Positions 1 to 8,391 of a stretch of DNA of 44,585 nt are shown here, one piece after another. This DNA comes from Bacteroidales bacterium (lineage in GTDB: Bacteria; Bacteroidota; Bacteroidia; Bacteroidales; FEN-979), in assembly GCA_028706295.1 (NCBI GenBank), contig JAQWBQ010000024.1, positions 1 through 44,585 of the forward strand, in the 5' to 3' direction. Position 1 is the first letter of the stretch, and every line of letters starts with the position of its first letter. The position numbers were made by a program, and so were the translations under genes. The notes under the pieces are model-generated. The model searched no databases, was not told the DNA's origin, and saw only the letters and a list, made by a program, of their open reading frames with translations.

Positions 1-46
1 TTGGGAATCAAATTTGCAAAGGTATAAAGTTTTTTGAAAAAAGTAT

Positions 47-54
47 TATCTTTG
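47..54 (+). promoter_or_regulatory. Possible -7 promoter box for the tRNA
   Basis: TATCTTTG matches the Bacteroidota -7 consensus TAnnTTTG and lies about 75 bases before the tRNA. The nearest upstream TTTG (33-36) is too close to be a standard -33 element, so only the -7 half is supported. Confidence 0.4.
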
Positions 55-129
55 CACCCGCGAAACGAAATCCGAACGACAAAGATTACTTCATTAGTCG
101 ATCCTAAATCGTCAATCGTAAATCAATAA

Positions 130-203
130 GGCTCCGTAGCTCAACTGAATAGAGCATCTGACTACGGATCAGAAGGTTGGGGGTTTGAATCCCTCCGGAG
201 TCA
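130..203 (+). tRNA. tRNA-Arg (anticodon ACG)
   Basis: A complete cloverleaf can be folded by eye. The 7-bp acceptor stem is GGCTCCG with CGGAGTC (one G-T pair), the D arm is GCTC/GAGC, the anticodon stem is TCTGA/TCAGA around the loop CTACGGA (anticodon ACG), and the T arm is GGGGG/CCCTC around TTTGAAT. The discriminator base is A and CCA is not encoded. The phage-like genes begin a few hundred bases after its 3' end, which makes this tRNA a plausible integration target, but no second copy of its 3' end is seen in the window. Confidence 0.93.
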
Positions 204-284
204 CTAAGTAGTTCTGAATAGGCAGTAAATACTGATGTTTCAGAAGGTAGTTGCCAAAAACTGACAAGTTTTCTGTCAACTCAC

Positions 285-328
285 AAAACCCAAACGATGA
301 AATCAGGCGATTTTGTTGTTTGGGTTTT
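285..328 (+). terminator. Hairpin terminator after the tRNA
   Basis: Arms AAAACCCAAAC (285-295) and GTTTGGGTTTT (318-328) are perfect complements and are followed by a T-rich run. A smaller AAATC/GATTT stem can form inside the loop. It would end the tRNA transcript. Confidence 0.7.
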
Positions 329-494
329 CTCTTTGTAAATTCCTGTAAATATACGTCATTATTGACATTCCTGTAACGCCACCATAGCCGCTTTCGGATT
401 TTCCTGCCCGGGTTTGCCTCTACTATTCATAGTAATTTATATTCATTCCAAAGGGCAAAGCCAACTGTTTTATTTGTTGGATATTGCCTCTTTA

Positions 495-588
495 TGAGTT
501 TACATTGGGTTTATTTTCAGGTTACAATCAGTTTACTAACAAGTTAAATTTCAGTTAGTTGTTAATAAGTTGGCCGTGAGTTTACATT
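495..588 (+). repeat. Direct repeats TGAGTTTACATT (possible operator or excisionase arm sites)
   Basis: The 12-mer TGAGTTTACATT occurs at 495-506 and again at 577-588, with a related CAGTTTACTA at 529-538. They lie in the roughly 300-base noncoding stretch between the tRNA terminator and the excisionase-like HTH gene. Binding by that HTH protein is inferred from position only. Nothing else was recognised between 329 and 630 apart from a short TTCCTGTAA direct repeat near 345-380. Confidence 0.35.
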
Positions 589-597
589 TTTGAAGCC

Positions 598-605
598 TAC
601 TTTTG
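598..605 (+). promoter_or_regulatory. Possible -7 promoter box for the HTH gene
   Basis: TACTTTTG fits TAnnTTTG and lies 26 bases before the ATG at 631. The candidate upstream TTG (570-572) is about 25 bases away, wider than usual. Confidence 0.4.
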
Positions 606-630
606 CCGGTGTAAATTTTTGTTAAAAACT

Positions 631-810
631 ATGGGCGAAAAATCAATAATTGAAAAACCGGTTACAGCGAAGTTCATCTGCAAAATTATCGGGGTGAGCC
701 GGCCAGCTCTCCATAAATGGAGTAAGGAAGGGATCATCAGGTCTCACAAACTTGGTGGCAAATTGTTTTATTTTGAAAGTGAAGTCATGGAGGATCTGAA
801 AAAATGTTAG
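631..810 (+). CDS. Small MerR/AlpA-type helix-turn-helix protein (excisionase-like)
   Basis: A 59-residue protein starting at the ATG at 631; an in-frame TTG at 619 would add four residues and is less likely. The segment KFICKIIGVSRPALHKWSKE followed by a G-rich turn and LFYFESEV matches the compact winged HTH_17 fold of excisionases and AlpA-like phage regulators: a helix-turn-helix, then a short wing. Such proteins bind DNA as recombination directionality factors or early-gene regulators. Its place as the first gene after the tRNA, with direct repeats just upstream, suits either role. No integrase is present in the window to decide between them. Confidence 0.7.
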   Translation: MGEKSIIEKPVTAKFICKIIGVSRPALHKWSKEGIIRSHKLGGKLFYFESEVMEDLKKC

Positions 811-926
811 GACCAGATATTCCTGGTATACATATATGATTCTAAACGTAATTTGACCTGTGAAGATAATGATTAATTTGTCAACAAAAAAATGACGGAT
901 TATTAATCAAAAATGAATGTTAATTT

Positions 927-1181
927 ATGAAGATGAGCAATGAGGTACTGACCATACTCAGAGCGGAATTACCAAGAGGGAGCGTTCCGCAAATTAGAAA
1001 GCGATTGTTGGACAAAAATTCTCCTTTTTCATTGCAGTACATTTATCGCTGCCTGGACCCGAATAAACCGGATTATAAGGAAATCATTATCAAAGAAGCT
1101 GTTCTGCTTAGCGAAGAACTTGCAAAAGGAAAGGAGGACCTGGAAGAAAGGGTCTTGCAACTCAGGAGGGCGCTACAATGA
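927..1181 (+). CDS. Hypothetical small phage protein
   Basis: An 84-residue, highly charged, probably all-helical protein that I do not recognise. The middle part (VPQIRKRLLDKN...LQYIYRCLDPNKP) has the shape of a helix-turn-helix like those in short phage regulators, and the last 25 residues are a likely coiled coil. A second ATG at 933 is an alternative start. Its stop overlaps the next ATG in an ATGA, so the two genes are probably translated together. The preceding 115 bases are AT-rich and hold nothing recognised. Confidence 0.65.
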   Translation: MKMSNEVLTILRAELPRGSVPQIRKRLLDKNSPFSLQYIYRCLDPNKPDYKEIIIKEAVLLSEELAKGKEDLEERVLQLRRALQ

Positions 1182-1426
1182 AAACGTTTTCTGCCATGAG
1201 TGAACCTGATCTGTTGCTGACCAGGAGTGCCTACTTCAGTCACATGGAAAAACTGAAGAAGGATTTTGAAGCGAAAAAACTCTCAGGAGTTGAAATTTCC
1301 GATAAAGAAACTGCACAGCACCAAAAAGAATTAATCCGCTTGAGTGAACTGATCCAGGCGATCAGCATGCAATTTCCCAAAATGACATTGGCTGAATATT
1401 TGGAGTGGAGAAAAAGAACATCATAA
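1178..1426 (+). CDS. Hypothetical small phage protein
   Basis: An 82-residue, helix-rich, charged protein with a probable coiled coil (residues 15-60). It overlaps the preceding gene by four bases (ATGA) and precedes the primase by about 70 bases, so it is likely part of the same early operon. No family was recognised. Confidence 0.6.
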   Translation: MKTFSAMSEPDLLLTRSAYFSHMEKLKKDFEAKKLSGVEISDKETAQHQKELIRLSELIQAISMQFPKMTLAEYLEWRKRTS

Positions 1427-1499
1427 TTCAACTCCGGTCTTGAAACAATTAATATCTGAAATCAAATGAAAATGACCCTTTCAAACCGGAGAATAAGTT

Positions 1500-4400
1500 A
1501 TGATATCGAATGCAGATGAGATAAAAAATGCCATTGAAATAAGCGAAATCCTGGGTGATTTTATCACCCTGAAGAAAAAAGGGATAAACTACACGGCCTG
1601 TTGCCCTTTCCACAACGAAAAAACTCCCAGTTTTATCGTAAACCCAGTCCGGGGAACTTTCAAATGTTTTGGCTGCGGCAAGTCAGGAGATACCATCGAG
1701 TTCCTGCGAGAGCATGAGGCAATGAGCTATTCCGAGGCGCTCACCTACATCGCAAATCGCTACGGAATTCCTGTTAAAATAAATGGCGCAGATCAGCTGT
1801 ACACTGATGCTGAGAAACACCGTGACGGAATTTTCGCTGTTTTGAAATGGGCCAAAGACCACTTCAAATCGAATTTACGGCGTATCCCCGGGGAGATGCC
1901 CCAATCTGCCCCGATTGTCAATCAGGCAGTTGAATATTTGAAGAAGCGCGGCCTTGAAAATGGGATTGAATTGTTTGAACTCGGTTATGCCGAAAGCGGA
2001 AATGATTTACTCAGCTCCGCTCACAAAGCCGGGTATAATGATGACATCCTTCAGGCTGCAGGTCTGATCAAGAGAAACGAAAAGGGAAACCTCTATGATG
2101 CCTTCAGCCGCCGGATCATGTTTCCATTCTTTGACCGCTCCGGTAGGGTTATTGGATTTACTGGTCGGCTGATTACTGCTGAAAAGGATAAACCAAAATA
2201 CCTGAACAGCCCTGAAACCGATGTCTTTAAAAAGAGTCGGTTTCTATACGGGCTCTACCAATCCAAAAAAGAGATCATGAAAGCCGGCGAATGCCTGCTG
2301 GTCGAAGGTCAGACCGATCTGATCAGCTGGCACCTGGCCGGTATAAAAAACGTGGTGGCCGGCTCGGGCACCGCCCTGAGCGAAGACCAGGTCAAAATGA
2401 TCCTGTCGCTTACCCGTTGCCTGACCATCGTGTATGATGGGGATCCCGCCGGAATAAAAGCCAGCGTTTCCAATATCAAGGTACCCCTTCAACTCGGTCT
2501 CGATGTTTACCTGGTCGTTCTTCCAAAGGGGGAAGACCCGGATTCATTCGTCATCAAGTACGGTGAAGAACAGCTCAGAACATATATCGAGGATAACCGC
2601 CAGGACATCGTTTCGTTCAGGATCGGGATGGTCAGAGAGCAAGTCGAGAAAGACCCGATCCAGAAAGCCCGTCATGTAAAAGAGCTTGTTTCCCAGATAT
2701 CGCTCATCGGTGATGAGGAGACCAGGGAATACCTGGTCGCCGATATCGCGAAACAACTCGATGTCCAAGCTGAAGACCTTCACCGGAACCTGAAAAAACA
2801 GCTTCCGAAGGTTGATGATTCCGAGAAGGGTTTTTACGGCCTGGATGCATCCCTGGATATGATCGCCGAAAAAGGCTTTGCCATTCTGCTTGCTGATCCG
2901 GCGCTGGTCGTTTCCTATCATGCAGAGGGGAAGGAAAACACGATCAGCCTGCCGGCAGGATCGCTACGGAAGGACGATCTATTCAGGCTATCACAGCTGA
3001 CCAGGAACATCAAAATCGAAGGCCTTTCAAAGGTTGTTGATGACAATGACGCAGAGCTCCCGCTGACGGAAGCCGGGAGATTGCTTACCGAACTGGGTCT
3101 TCGGGTCGAAGTCTGCGAAGATGGAAGCGTAGATGAAACCGAGGAAGATGCAAAGGATCCCGTGTACATTGACTTTTTGGATTTTTATGTCTCGGGGCTG
3201 ACCTACCGGTTGCTGCGGCACCCGGACACCAAACGGTCCAAGAAGTTTGTGGAGATGACCGCCGAGTTCCTATCAAAACTCGACAATACGATCATCCACA
3301 TCAAGACCAACGAGATTGCCAAAAAGTTCGGTCTGACCCAGGGAGCTTTCTCAAAGGTACTTCGCCCCTTTGTGGAGAAGCGAAAGAATCTGGCAGTTCA
3401 GCAGCAGGAAAGGGTTGTCATTGATGACCAGCAGTTCATTTTCGATATCGCTCACTTGCCGGATTATGTGGATCAGGGTTTCTTTCAGCGGTACGGATTC
3501 TTTGCTGCGCAGAACAAATCCGGAAACAAGATTTTCTATGTCTTCCGCACCCTGGATAATACCCTGGTCAAAGTGGGGAACTTTTACCTTGAACCATTGT
3601 TCCAGGTGTATGACCTTGATCCGACAAAGAACAAGCGGATCGTCGAACTGTTCCATTCCGAGCTGAACACGGCCGAGTATGTCGAATTCAAAAGCGGCGA
3701 CATGGTCGAACTGCAACAGTTCAAAAAATTCCTTTGGAACAACGGGGGTTACATCTTTACCAACGGCAAGCCTTTTCATCATGAGAAAATTCTTGAGAGT
3801 ATCGCCCTTCGGTTCCCCAAATGCTGGGAGTTCTCAACCTTTGGCTGGCAACCGGAGGGCTTTTTCGCATTTGCAAACGGCATCATTTCCGACAATTCCT
3901 TCGTTCATGTCGATGATCTCGGTCTGGTGAAGTTCAGGGATGTGACGTACTATTCTCCGTCATTCAGCAAGATTTACAAGGATCAGAGAGCCGACAACGA
4001 CCGTTACGAGTACGACAGGTACCTGGTTTACCGCCCGGAGCAGAAAACCTCATGGGAACAATGGGCTGAGCTGATGTACAAAGTTTACCAGTATAACAAT
4101 AATGGAATGTGGGCGCTACTGTTCACCATACTGTCGGCTAACCGTTCCATCATATTCCCGATCGAGCGTTTCTTCACCTCCCTTTTTTTCATTGGCCCCA
4201 CTGAATCTGGCAAATCCCGGATTGCGGAAAGCATCCGGGCACCCTTCATGCACGGGGCACCACTTTTCAACCTGAACTCTGGTACCGATGCGGCGTTCTT
4301 CACCAGCCTGGAAAGATTCCGGGACATCCCGGTAATCTTCGAAGAGTACAACGATTACCAGATTTCCGATGTGAAGTTCCAGGGTTTGAAAGCGGCCGTT

Positions 4401-5426
4401 TACGACAACGAAGGCAAGCAGAAACGCAAGGATGCATCGAGCCGGGATATCGATGTGTCAAAAATCAACGGGTGCCCGGTCCTGTTGGGGCAGGAAGGTC
4501 CGGAACGGGATGACGGCGCCCTGGGCAACCGGGTTGTCCAAAAACACGTGCCGAAGAAGGAGAACTGGACGGATGAAGAGGTTACCATGTATAAGGATCT
4601 GAAAACGCGGGAAAGCGAAGGGCTGAGCAACATTGCCATGGAGATCATCCGCCGGCGCGTCGTCGTGCAGAAACACTTTGCCGCCTACATGCGAGATGCA
4701 CAGAAACAGGTGAAAAGCGACATTCAACGGGAAGGCGGCTCCTACCAGACCAGGATCATCAATACGGTGAGCCTGTTCATTGCCATGGCCAGGATGTGGG
4801 AAGACCATGTGAAGGATCTTCCCCTGCCTTTCACCTTTGATGAATTTTATGAAGATGCCAAACGGCAGATCATTCGCCAGAGCGAGGATCTGAGTTCCAG
4901 CAACCGGCTGGCGATTTTCTTCAACACCATAGGGATGCTCTATGCCCAGGGGCAGATCATCAGCGGAAGGGAATTCGATATCTCGCAGGAACAGAGCGTG
5001 ACAATCATCAAATCGAAGACCGAAAGAGACCTTATACCTATGGATGGCGGCTCTGCCCCGGTGCTTTACCTGATCGTGAACGATGTAATCCAGATTTACC
5101 AGAAACTTCATCAGGCGGAAAGTTTAAAGATCAATGCGCTTAGGATGTACCTGAAAGATCACCCGGCGTACATCGGGCAGGTAAACAGCCACCGGTTCAT
5201 ATACCAGGTCGAATCATGGGAGACGGACCCGGCATCCGGATACAACCAGCGGGTTATTAAAAAGGCCGAGAGGGTCACCAGTTGCATTGCCTTAAAATAT
5301 AAACTCATTGAAGCTATGGGGATCGACCTGCAGCGGTTCAAACCGCCTGAACAAACCTCCCTGGAATTGGGAGACACTGCTAATTTGTCACATCAGCCAG
5401 GAGAACAAAATGAACTGCCTTTCTGA
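1500..5426 (+). CDS. Primase-helicase fusion (CHC2 zinc finger, Toprim, SF3-like ATPase)
   Basis: A 1308-residue replication protein. The N-terminal third is DnaG-like: a CHC2 zinc finger (C35, H38, C56, C59), a catalytic core with SGRVIGFTGR-type basic segments, and a Toprim fold with LVEGQTD at about 266-272 and VYDGDPAG at 311-318, the acidic metal-binding residues. The C-terminal part has a Walker A motif GPTESGKS near 899-906 and a Walker B-like PVIFEEYND near 943-951, typical of a phage or plasmid replicative ATPase. The protein should make primers and unwind DNA at the element's origin. It ends in NELPF, like the SSB tip. The DNA directly downstream carries the candidate origin repeats. 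It is much longer than DnaG (about 600 residues) because of the fusion. Confidence 0.9.
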   Translation: MISNADEIKNAIEISEILGDFITLKKKGINYTACCPFHNEKTPSFIVNPVRGTFKCFGCGKSGDTIEFLREHEAMSYSEALTYIANRYGIPVKINGADQLYTDAEKHRDGIFAVLKWAKDHFKSNLRRIPGEMPQSAPIVNQAVEYLKKRGLENGIELFELGYAESGNDLLSSAHKAGYNDDILQAAGLIKRNEKGNLYDAFSRRIMFPFFDRSGRVIGFTGRLITAEKDKPKYLNSPETDVFKKSRFLYGLYQSKKEIMKAGECLLVEGQTDLISWHLAGIKNVVAGSGTALSEDQVKMILSLTRCLTIVYDGDPAGIKASVSNIKVPLQLGLDVYLVVLPKGEDPDSFVIKYGEEQLRTYIEDNRQDIVSFRIGMVREQVEKDPIQKARHVKELVSQISLIGDEETREYLVADIAKQLDVQAEDLHRNLKKQLPKVDDSEKGFYGLDASLDMIAEKGFAILLADPALVVSYHAEGKENTISLPAGSLRKDDLFRLSQLTRNIKIEGLSKVVDDNDAELPLTEAGRLLTELGLRVEVCEDGSVDETEEDAKDPVYIDFLDFYVSGLTYRLLRHPDTKRSKKFVEMTAEFLSKLDNTIIHIKTNEIAKKFGLTQGAFSKVLRPFVEKRKNLAVQQQERVVIDDQQFIFDIAHLPDYVDQGFFQRYGFFAAQNKSGNKIFYVFRTLDNTLVKVGNFYLEPLFQVYDLDPTKNKRIVELFHSELNTAEYVEFKSGDMVELQQFKKFLWNNGGYIFTNGKPFHHEKILESIALRFPKCWEFSTFGWQPEGFFAFANGIISDNSFVHVDDLGLVKFRDVTYYSPSFSKIYKDQRADNDRYEYDRYLVYRPEQKTSWEQWAELMYKVYQYNNNGMWALLFTILSANRSIIFPIERFFTSLFFIGPTESGKSRIAESIRAPFMHGAPLFNLNSGTDAAFFTSLERFRDIPVIFEEYNDYQISDVKFQGLKAAVYDNEGKQKRKDASSRDIDVSKINGCPVLLGQEGPERDDGALGNRVVQKHVPKKENWTDEEVTMYKDLKTRESEGLSNIAMEIIRRRVVVQKHFAAYMRDAQKQVKSDIQREGGSYQTRIINTVSLFIAMARMWEDHVKDLPLPFTFDEFYEDAKRQIIRQSEDLSSSNRLAIFFNTIGMLYAQGQIISGREFDISQEQSVTIIKSKTERDLIPMDGGSAPVLYLIVNDVIQIYQKLHQAESLKINALRMYLKDHPAYIGQVNSHRFIYQVESWETDPASGYNQRVIKKAERVTSCIALKYKLIEAMGIDLQRFKPPEQTSLELGDTANLSHQPGEQNELPF

Positions 5427-5461
5427 AAATTTACATGGGAAAGTCTGGCGGCAAAACAACG

Positions 5462-5741
5462 CCCTACGTCCCTACAGCCCTACAAATAAAGTAATAAAAT
5501 AGTAAATTATCATTTATCAGTATGTTATCAGTGGATGTGTTTGTCGGGCGGGTAGGAATTCCGTAGGGAATCGTAGGGCGGTAAAAAACCGGGATGACTC
5601 TGTAGGTAGGGCTGAATTTTCAGCCCTACACGCCTTACGATCTCCCCTCAAAAGTACGAAGCTTAATAATCAGGCAGTTAAAGTCAAATAAAGGCCTTTG
5701 TAGGGCTGTATGGCTGTAGGGACAGAAAATGGCCCCTACCC
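5462..5741 (+). repeat. GTAGGG/CCCTAC hexamer cluster: candidate replication origin
   Basis: This gene-free stretch holds ten exact GTAGGG or CCCTAC hexamers: CCCTAC at 5462, 5470, 5478, 5624 and 5734; GTAGGG at 5563, 5573, 5606, 5700 and 5716. Variants lie at 5552 (GTAGGA) and 5602 (GTAGGT). The first three are spaced exactly 8 bases apart and the pair at 5700/5716 is 16 apart. An AT-rich block (about 5484-5530) separates the first group from the rest and could be an unwinding region. The position directly after the primase-helicase gene fits a phage or plasmid origin. That assignment is inference; the repeats themselves are plain in the sequence. Confidence 0.6.
5606..5629. repeat. Perfect inverted repeat in the candidate origin
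   Basis: The arms GTAGGGCTGA (5606-5615) and TCAGCCCTAC (5620-5629) are perfect complements around the 4-base loop ATTT, and each arm carries one of the hexamers. No T-run follows, so it is not a normal terminator. It could be a primase start site or a dyad for an initiator. Confidence 0.7.
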
Positions 5742-5756
5742 CCAAGCAAGAAAAAA

Positions 5757-5987
5757 ATGTTGAAAACGGACCGCAACGGTTGGGAGTACTATGACAAATT
5801 GCCGGAGGGTTTCCGGCTGGCCACCATGGATGATTTTCACATCCGGGGCAAGAAGAAAGTGGGGATGCAATACCTGATCCAGCGCGCCGACCAAAAACAC
5901 TTCGAGGTTCATTACATCCGGGAGTTCACCCGGAGCATCAACCTGAAGCCATTCCTGGATCACCGGATGGTCTTCGTCAAAGGATGA
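5757..5987 (+). CDS. Hypothetical small protein
   Basis: A 76-residue basic protein with many aromatic residues (NGWEYYDKLPEGFRLATMDD near the N-terminus). No family was recognised. It starts directly after the candidate origin repeats, reads in the same direction as the primase and precedes the next small gene by about 40 bases. Confidence 0.6.
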   Translation: MLKTDRNGWEYYDKLPEGFRLATMDDFHIRGKKKVGMQYLIQRADQKHFEVHYIREFTRSINLKPFLDHRMVFVKG

Positions 5988-6026
5988 TGACCTTTACTAT
6001 TCTGAGCAACGAAAATACATTTGCCC

Positions 6027-6548
6027 ATGACTGAAAAAGAACGCCCCACCATCACCATCAAACTGAAGCCCTACCTTCAGGAATACCTGATCTGCTCGCT
6101 GAGTACTAACACTGCTTCGAAGGGTAACATCATCGGAAAGCTGCTTAAACCGCTACTGGAGATCCGCCCGCCTGAGGTCGTACCGGAATTCCCGACGGGT
6201 CCGGAATATATCACCTTTGTGCTGCCCTATTACAACGACTTCTGGGTAAAGTCAAACCTGTGGGTCAACGAGCGGAACCAGGCCATCTTTGAAGGCTACC
6301 TGGAATGGCACTTCAAAGACCTGTTCTTTCATTACATGAATGACAAGGTCCGGTTTTATAAATCTTTCAAGAAGTGCATCCTTCAGTTTTGCTATGATCA
6401 CAACATCACTTTTTCAAACCTGAACTACGAAATGCTGAAAAAGGACTACTACCGGAAGCGAAACCGCAAAAAGTCAGAAAAAAGTTGCTCACTTTTTGTC
6501 CCTGAGATGTCCCCGGATTGTCACTGCGTTTTTCTGAACAAGAACTGA
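6027..6548 (+). CDS. Hypothetical phage protein
   Basis: A 173-residue protein starting at the ATG at 6027; an in-frame TTG at 6021 is less likely. The first 45 residues (ITIKLKPYLQEYLICSL...GNIIGKLLKPLLE) resemble the beta-strand plus helix of small DNA-binding proteins, and the rest is aromatic and basic with a KRNRKKSEK segment near the end. No catalytic motif was seen. It ends one base before the next gene, so the two are probably co-translated. Confidence 0.6.
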   Translation: MTEKERPTITIKLKPYLQEYLICSLSTNTASKGNIIGKLLKPLLEIRPPEVVPEFPTGPEYITFVLPYYNDFWVKSNLWVNERNQAIFEGYLEWHFKDLFFHYMNDKVRFYKSFKKCILQFCYDHNITFSNLNYEMLKKDYYRKRNRKKSEKSCSLFVPEMSPDCHCVFLNKN

Positions 6549-6549
6549 A

Positions 6550-7056
6550 ATGGGAAATATACCACGGCATACCGGCATCAACATCGGCGGACTGAATTCC
6601 ATCAGCTGGATCTTCAGGGAGGATGTCGGCATTTTCAAATTGTACCCGGCAACACTCAGTTGCCTGATCACCCCCAAATCCGGCAAATCCTGGAATGCTC
6701 TTTATGGCACCCCGGAAACGATCCAACTGGAATCCGAACAACAGGATACCCCGGCCGGGATCAAGTACGTTTACAAACTGAAGATCCTTGTTCCCAAGGA
6801 CCGTGCCCCGGTGGAGAGCGAACTATATGCCATGACTGGCCGGCGGTTGATCCTTAAATCCGGTGACAAGAATGGCATTATCCGGATTTTCGGCAGCCTG
6901 GACAGCCCGATGAAGGTGACCAGTAAGCTGCTCAAACCGGCCGTCATGGAAGGCTTCAACGGGTATGAACTTCTGTTTGCCGGTGAGTTCTCAAATCCTG
7001 CTGCGTACTATCTCGATCCATTCGGCCCGATCCCCGATGATGAAAACCAGGATTGA
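6550..7056 (+). CDS. Putative phage structural protein
   Basis: A 168-residue, mainly beta-strand protein with alternating hydrophobic and polar residues, no signal peptide and no enzyme motif. It lies one base after the preceding gene and about 70 bases before the protease-capsid block. Genes in this position in Bacteroidota prophages often encode virion or neck components, but that is a context argument and I do not recognise the family. The last 15 residues are acidic and proline-rich. Confidence 0.5.
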   Translation: MGNIPRHTGINIGGLNSISWIFREDVGIFKLYPATLSCLITPKSGKSWNALYGTPETIQLESEQQDTPAGIKYVYKLKILVPKDRAPVESELYAMTGRRLILKSGDKNGIIRIFGSLDSPMKVTSKLLKPAVMEGFNGYELLFAGEFSNPAAYYLDPFGPIPDDENQD

Positions 7057-7127
7057 CTACATGATCTTTTCAGTCCTTTATTTGCCGGAGAGACCATAAT
7101 AATATTGTATCCTCGAAACAGGATACA

Positions 7128-8363
7128 ATGAATCCACTCCTTGCAGAAATCCTTTCCAGCCCCTGGCTGATCAATACCGAAAGATCGGCAGCATACGCTT
7201 CCGTACTTCTTTCGTTGATCAAAGGGGAGCAAATCTTTGAAGGGGATTCTTCCCTGGCCCGGGAGAGGAACCGGCCTTATATTCTAGCCGGTTCAGGGAA
7301 TCAAAATGAACGGTTTGGTTTTACCGACACCAACATCCCTGCAGGCTCTGTTGCCGTTATTCCAATCCGCTCGGAAATCCTCAAGTATGACCAACCTTGC
7401 GGACCCCGTGGAACGCAGTCGATCCTGAGTGACGTGAAATCAGCCGATCAGAATCCCGGAATTAAAAGTATAGTACTTGTTATCGACAGCCCGGGCGGAC
7501 AAGTTTCTGGAACCGACCTTCTGGCCGAAGCCATCAGGAACTCAACCACGCCGGTCGTTGCCTTTATCGACGGCCTGACAGCCAGCGCCGCCTACTGGAT
7601 TATCTCCGGTGCCAGCCGGATCATCGCCAGTTCCAACCTTGACCGCATCGGCTCCATCGGAACCATGATGATGGTTGAAGACCTTCAGCCGGCTCTGGAA
7701 CAACTGGGCGTCAAATTCCATGAGGTTTACGCGACCCTCTCTGTCGACAAGAATGCCGATTTCAACCAGGTGCTGGATGGCAAATATGACGACTACCGCA
7801 AGAATGTCCTGGATGTGATCAATGCCAAATTCCTGGAGACGATCCGTTCATTCCGGCCATCCGTGAATGAAACCGCTCTCACCGGCAAGATGTTTTTCGC
7901 TCCCCAGGCGATGGAACTGGGGCTGATCGATAAGATCGGCTCTTTTGAGAAAGCGATTGAAACGGCTTTCTCCCTTGGAAATTCTCCTTTTGAACAGGCT
8001 CAAACGAATGAATCAAAAACAATTCAACGCATGAAATTCAAAGACACATGGAAAGCGATCCAGAACTTCTTCAAGTTGGATCCATCCAGCCTGGAAACCC
8101 AGGAACTGACTTCCGACCAGGTGCAGCAAATCAATGACCAGTTGGCCACCGTCTCGGCACGCAACGAAGAACTGGAAACGCTTCTTGCCGGTGAGAAAGA
8201 GGCCCACGCAATAACCCTGACTGAACTTGAAAAGCTTCGCGGCGAAGATGCAGCAGGGGAAACCATCGCGGCCAAAGAGGCAGACAAGTGTCCCGGAGAA
8301 GGCGAAGAAGCAACCGTATATGCCCACGACAGAATTGCCGATGATTTCTGCTCGAAACAGTAA
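7128..8363 (+). CDS. S49-family prohead protease with C-terminal scaffold domain
   Basis: A 411-residue protein of the SppA/ClpP-like S49 fold used by many phages to process the capsid shell. Motifs: VLVIDSPGG (residues 116-124), the oxyanion segment, and TASAAYW (151-157) with the probable nucleophile Ser153. After about residue 290 the sequence changes to a low-complexity helical tail with a strong coiled coil (roughly 325-385), typical of a scaffold. It is followed within 30 bases by the major capsid gene, the standard protease-scaffold-capsid order. A methionine at residue 302 could start a separate scaffold product. It acts inside the prohead; the substrate is inferred to be capsid and scaffold. 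Confidence 0.85.
   Translation: MNPLLAEILSSPWLINTERSAAYASVLLSLIKGEQIFEGDSSLARERNRPYILAGSGNQNERFGFTDTNIPAGSVAVIPIRSEILKYDQPCGPRGTQSILSDVKSADQNPGIKSIVLVIDSPGGQVSGTDLLAEAIRNSTTPVVAFIDGLTASAAYWIISGASRIIASSNLDRIGSIGTMMMVEDLQPALEQLGVKFHEVYATLSVDKNADFNQVLDGKYDDYRKNVLDVINAKFLETIRSFRPSVNETALTGKMFFAPQAMELGLIDKIGSFEKAIETAFSLGNSPFEQAQTNESKTIQRMKFKDTWKAIQNFFKLDPSSLETQELTSDQVQQINDQLATVSARNEELETLLAGEKEAHAITLTELEKLRGEDAAGETIAAKEADKCPGEGEEATVYAHDRIADDFCSKQ
8031..8363 (+). CDS. Possible nested scaffold protein (internal start in the protease gene)
   Basis: An in-frame ATG at 8031 opens 110 residues identical to the C-terminal tail of the S49 protease. This tail begins after the protease domain and is mostly coiled coil (SDQVQQINDQLATVSARNEE). 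In lambda, the protease C and scaffold Nu3 share such an arrangement. No strong ribosome binding site is visible before the ATG, but such sites are weak throughout this window. Separate expression is inference. Confidence 0.35.
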   Translation: MKFKDTWKAIQNFFKLDPSSLETQELTSDQVQQINDQLATVSARNEELETLLAGEKEAHAITLTELEKLRGEDAAGETIAAKEADKCPGEGEEATVYAHDRIADDFCSKQ

Positions 8364-8391
8364 TGAGTACTCACAATAATTCAAACACGCA

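Noticed and set aside
1240-5377. Long minus-strand frames opposite the primase-helicase
   Set aside because: Shadows of the real coding strand; no domain or start context.
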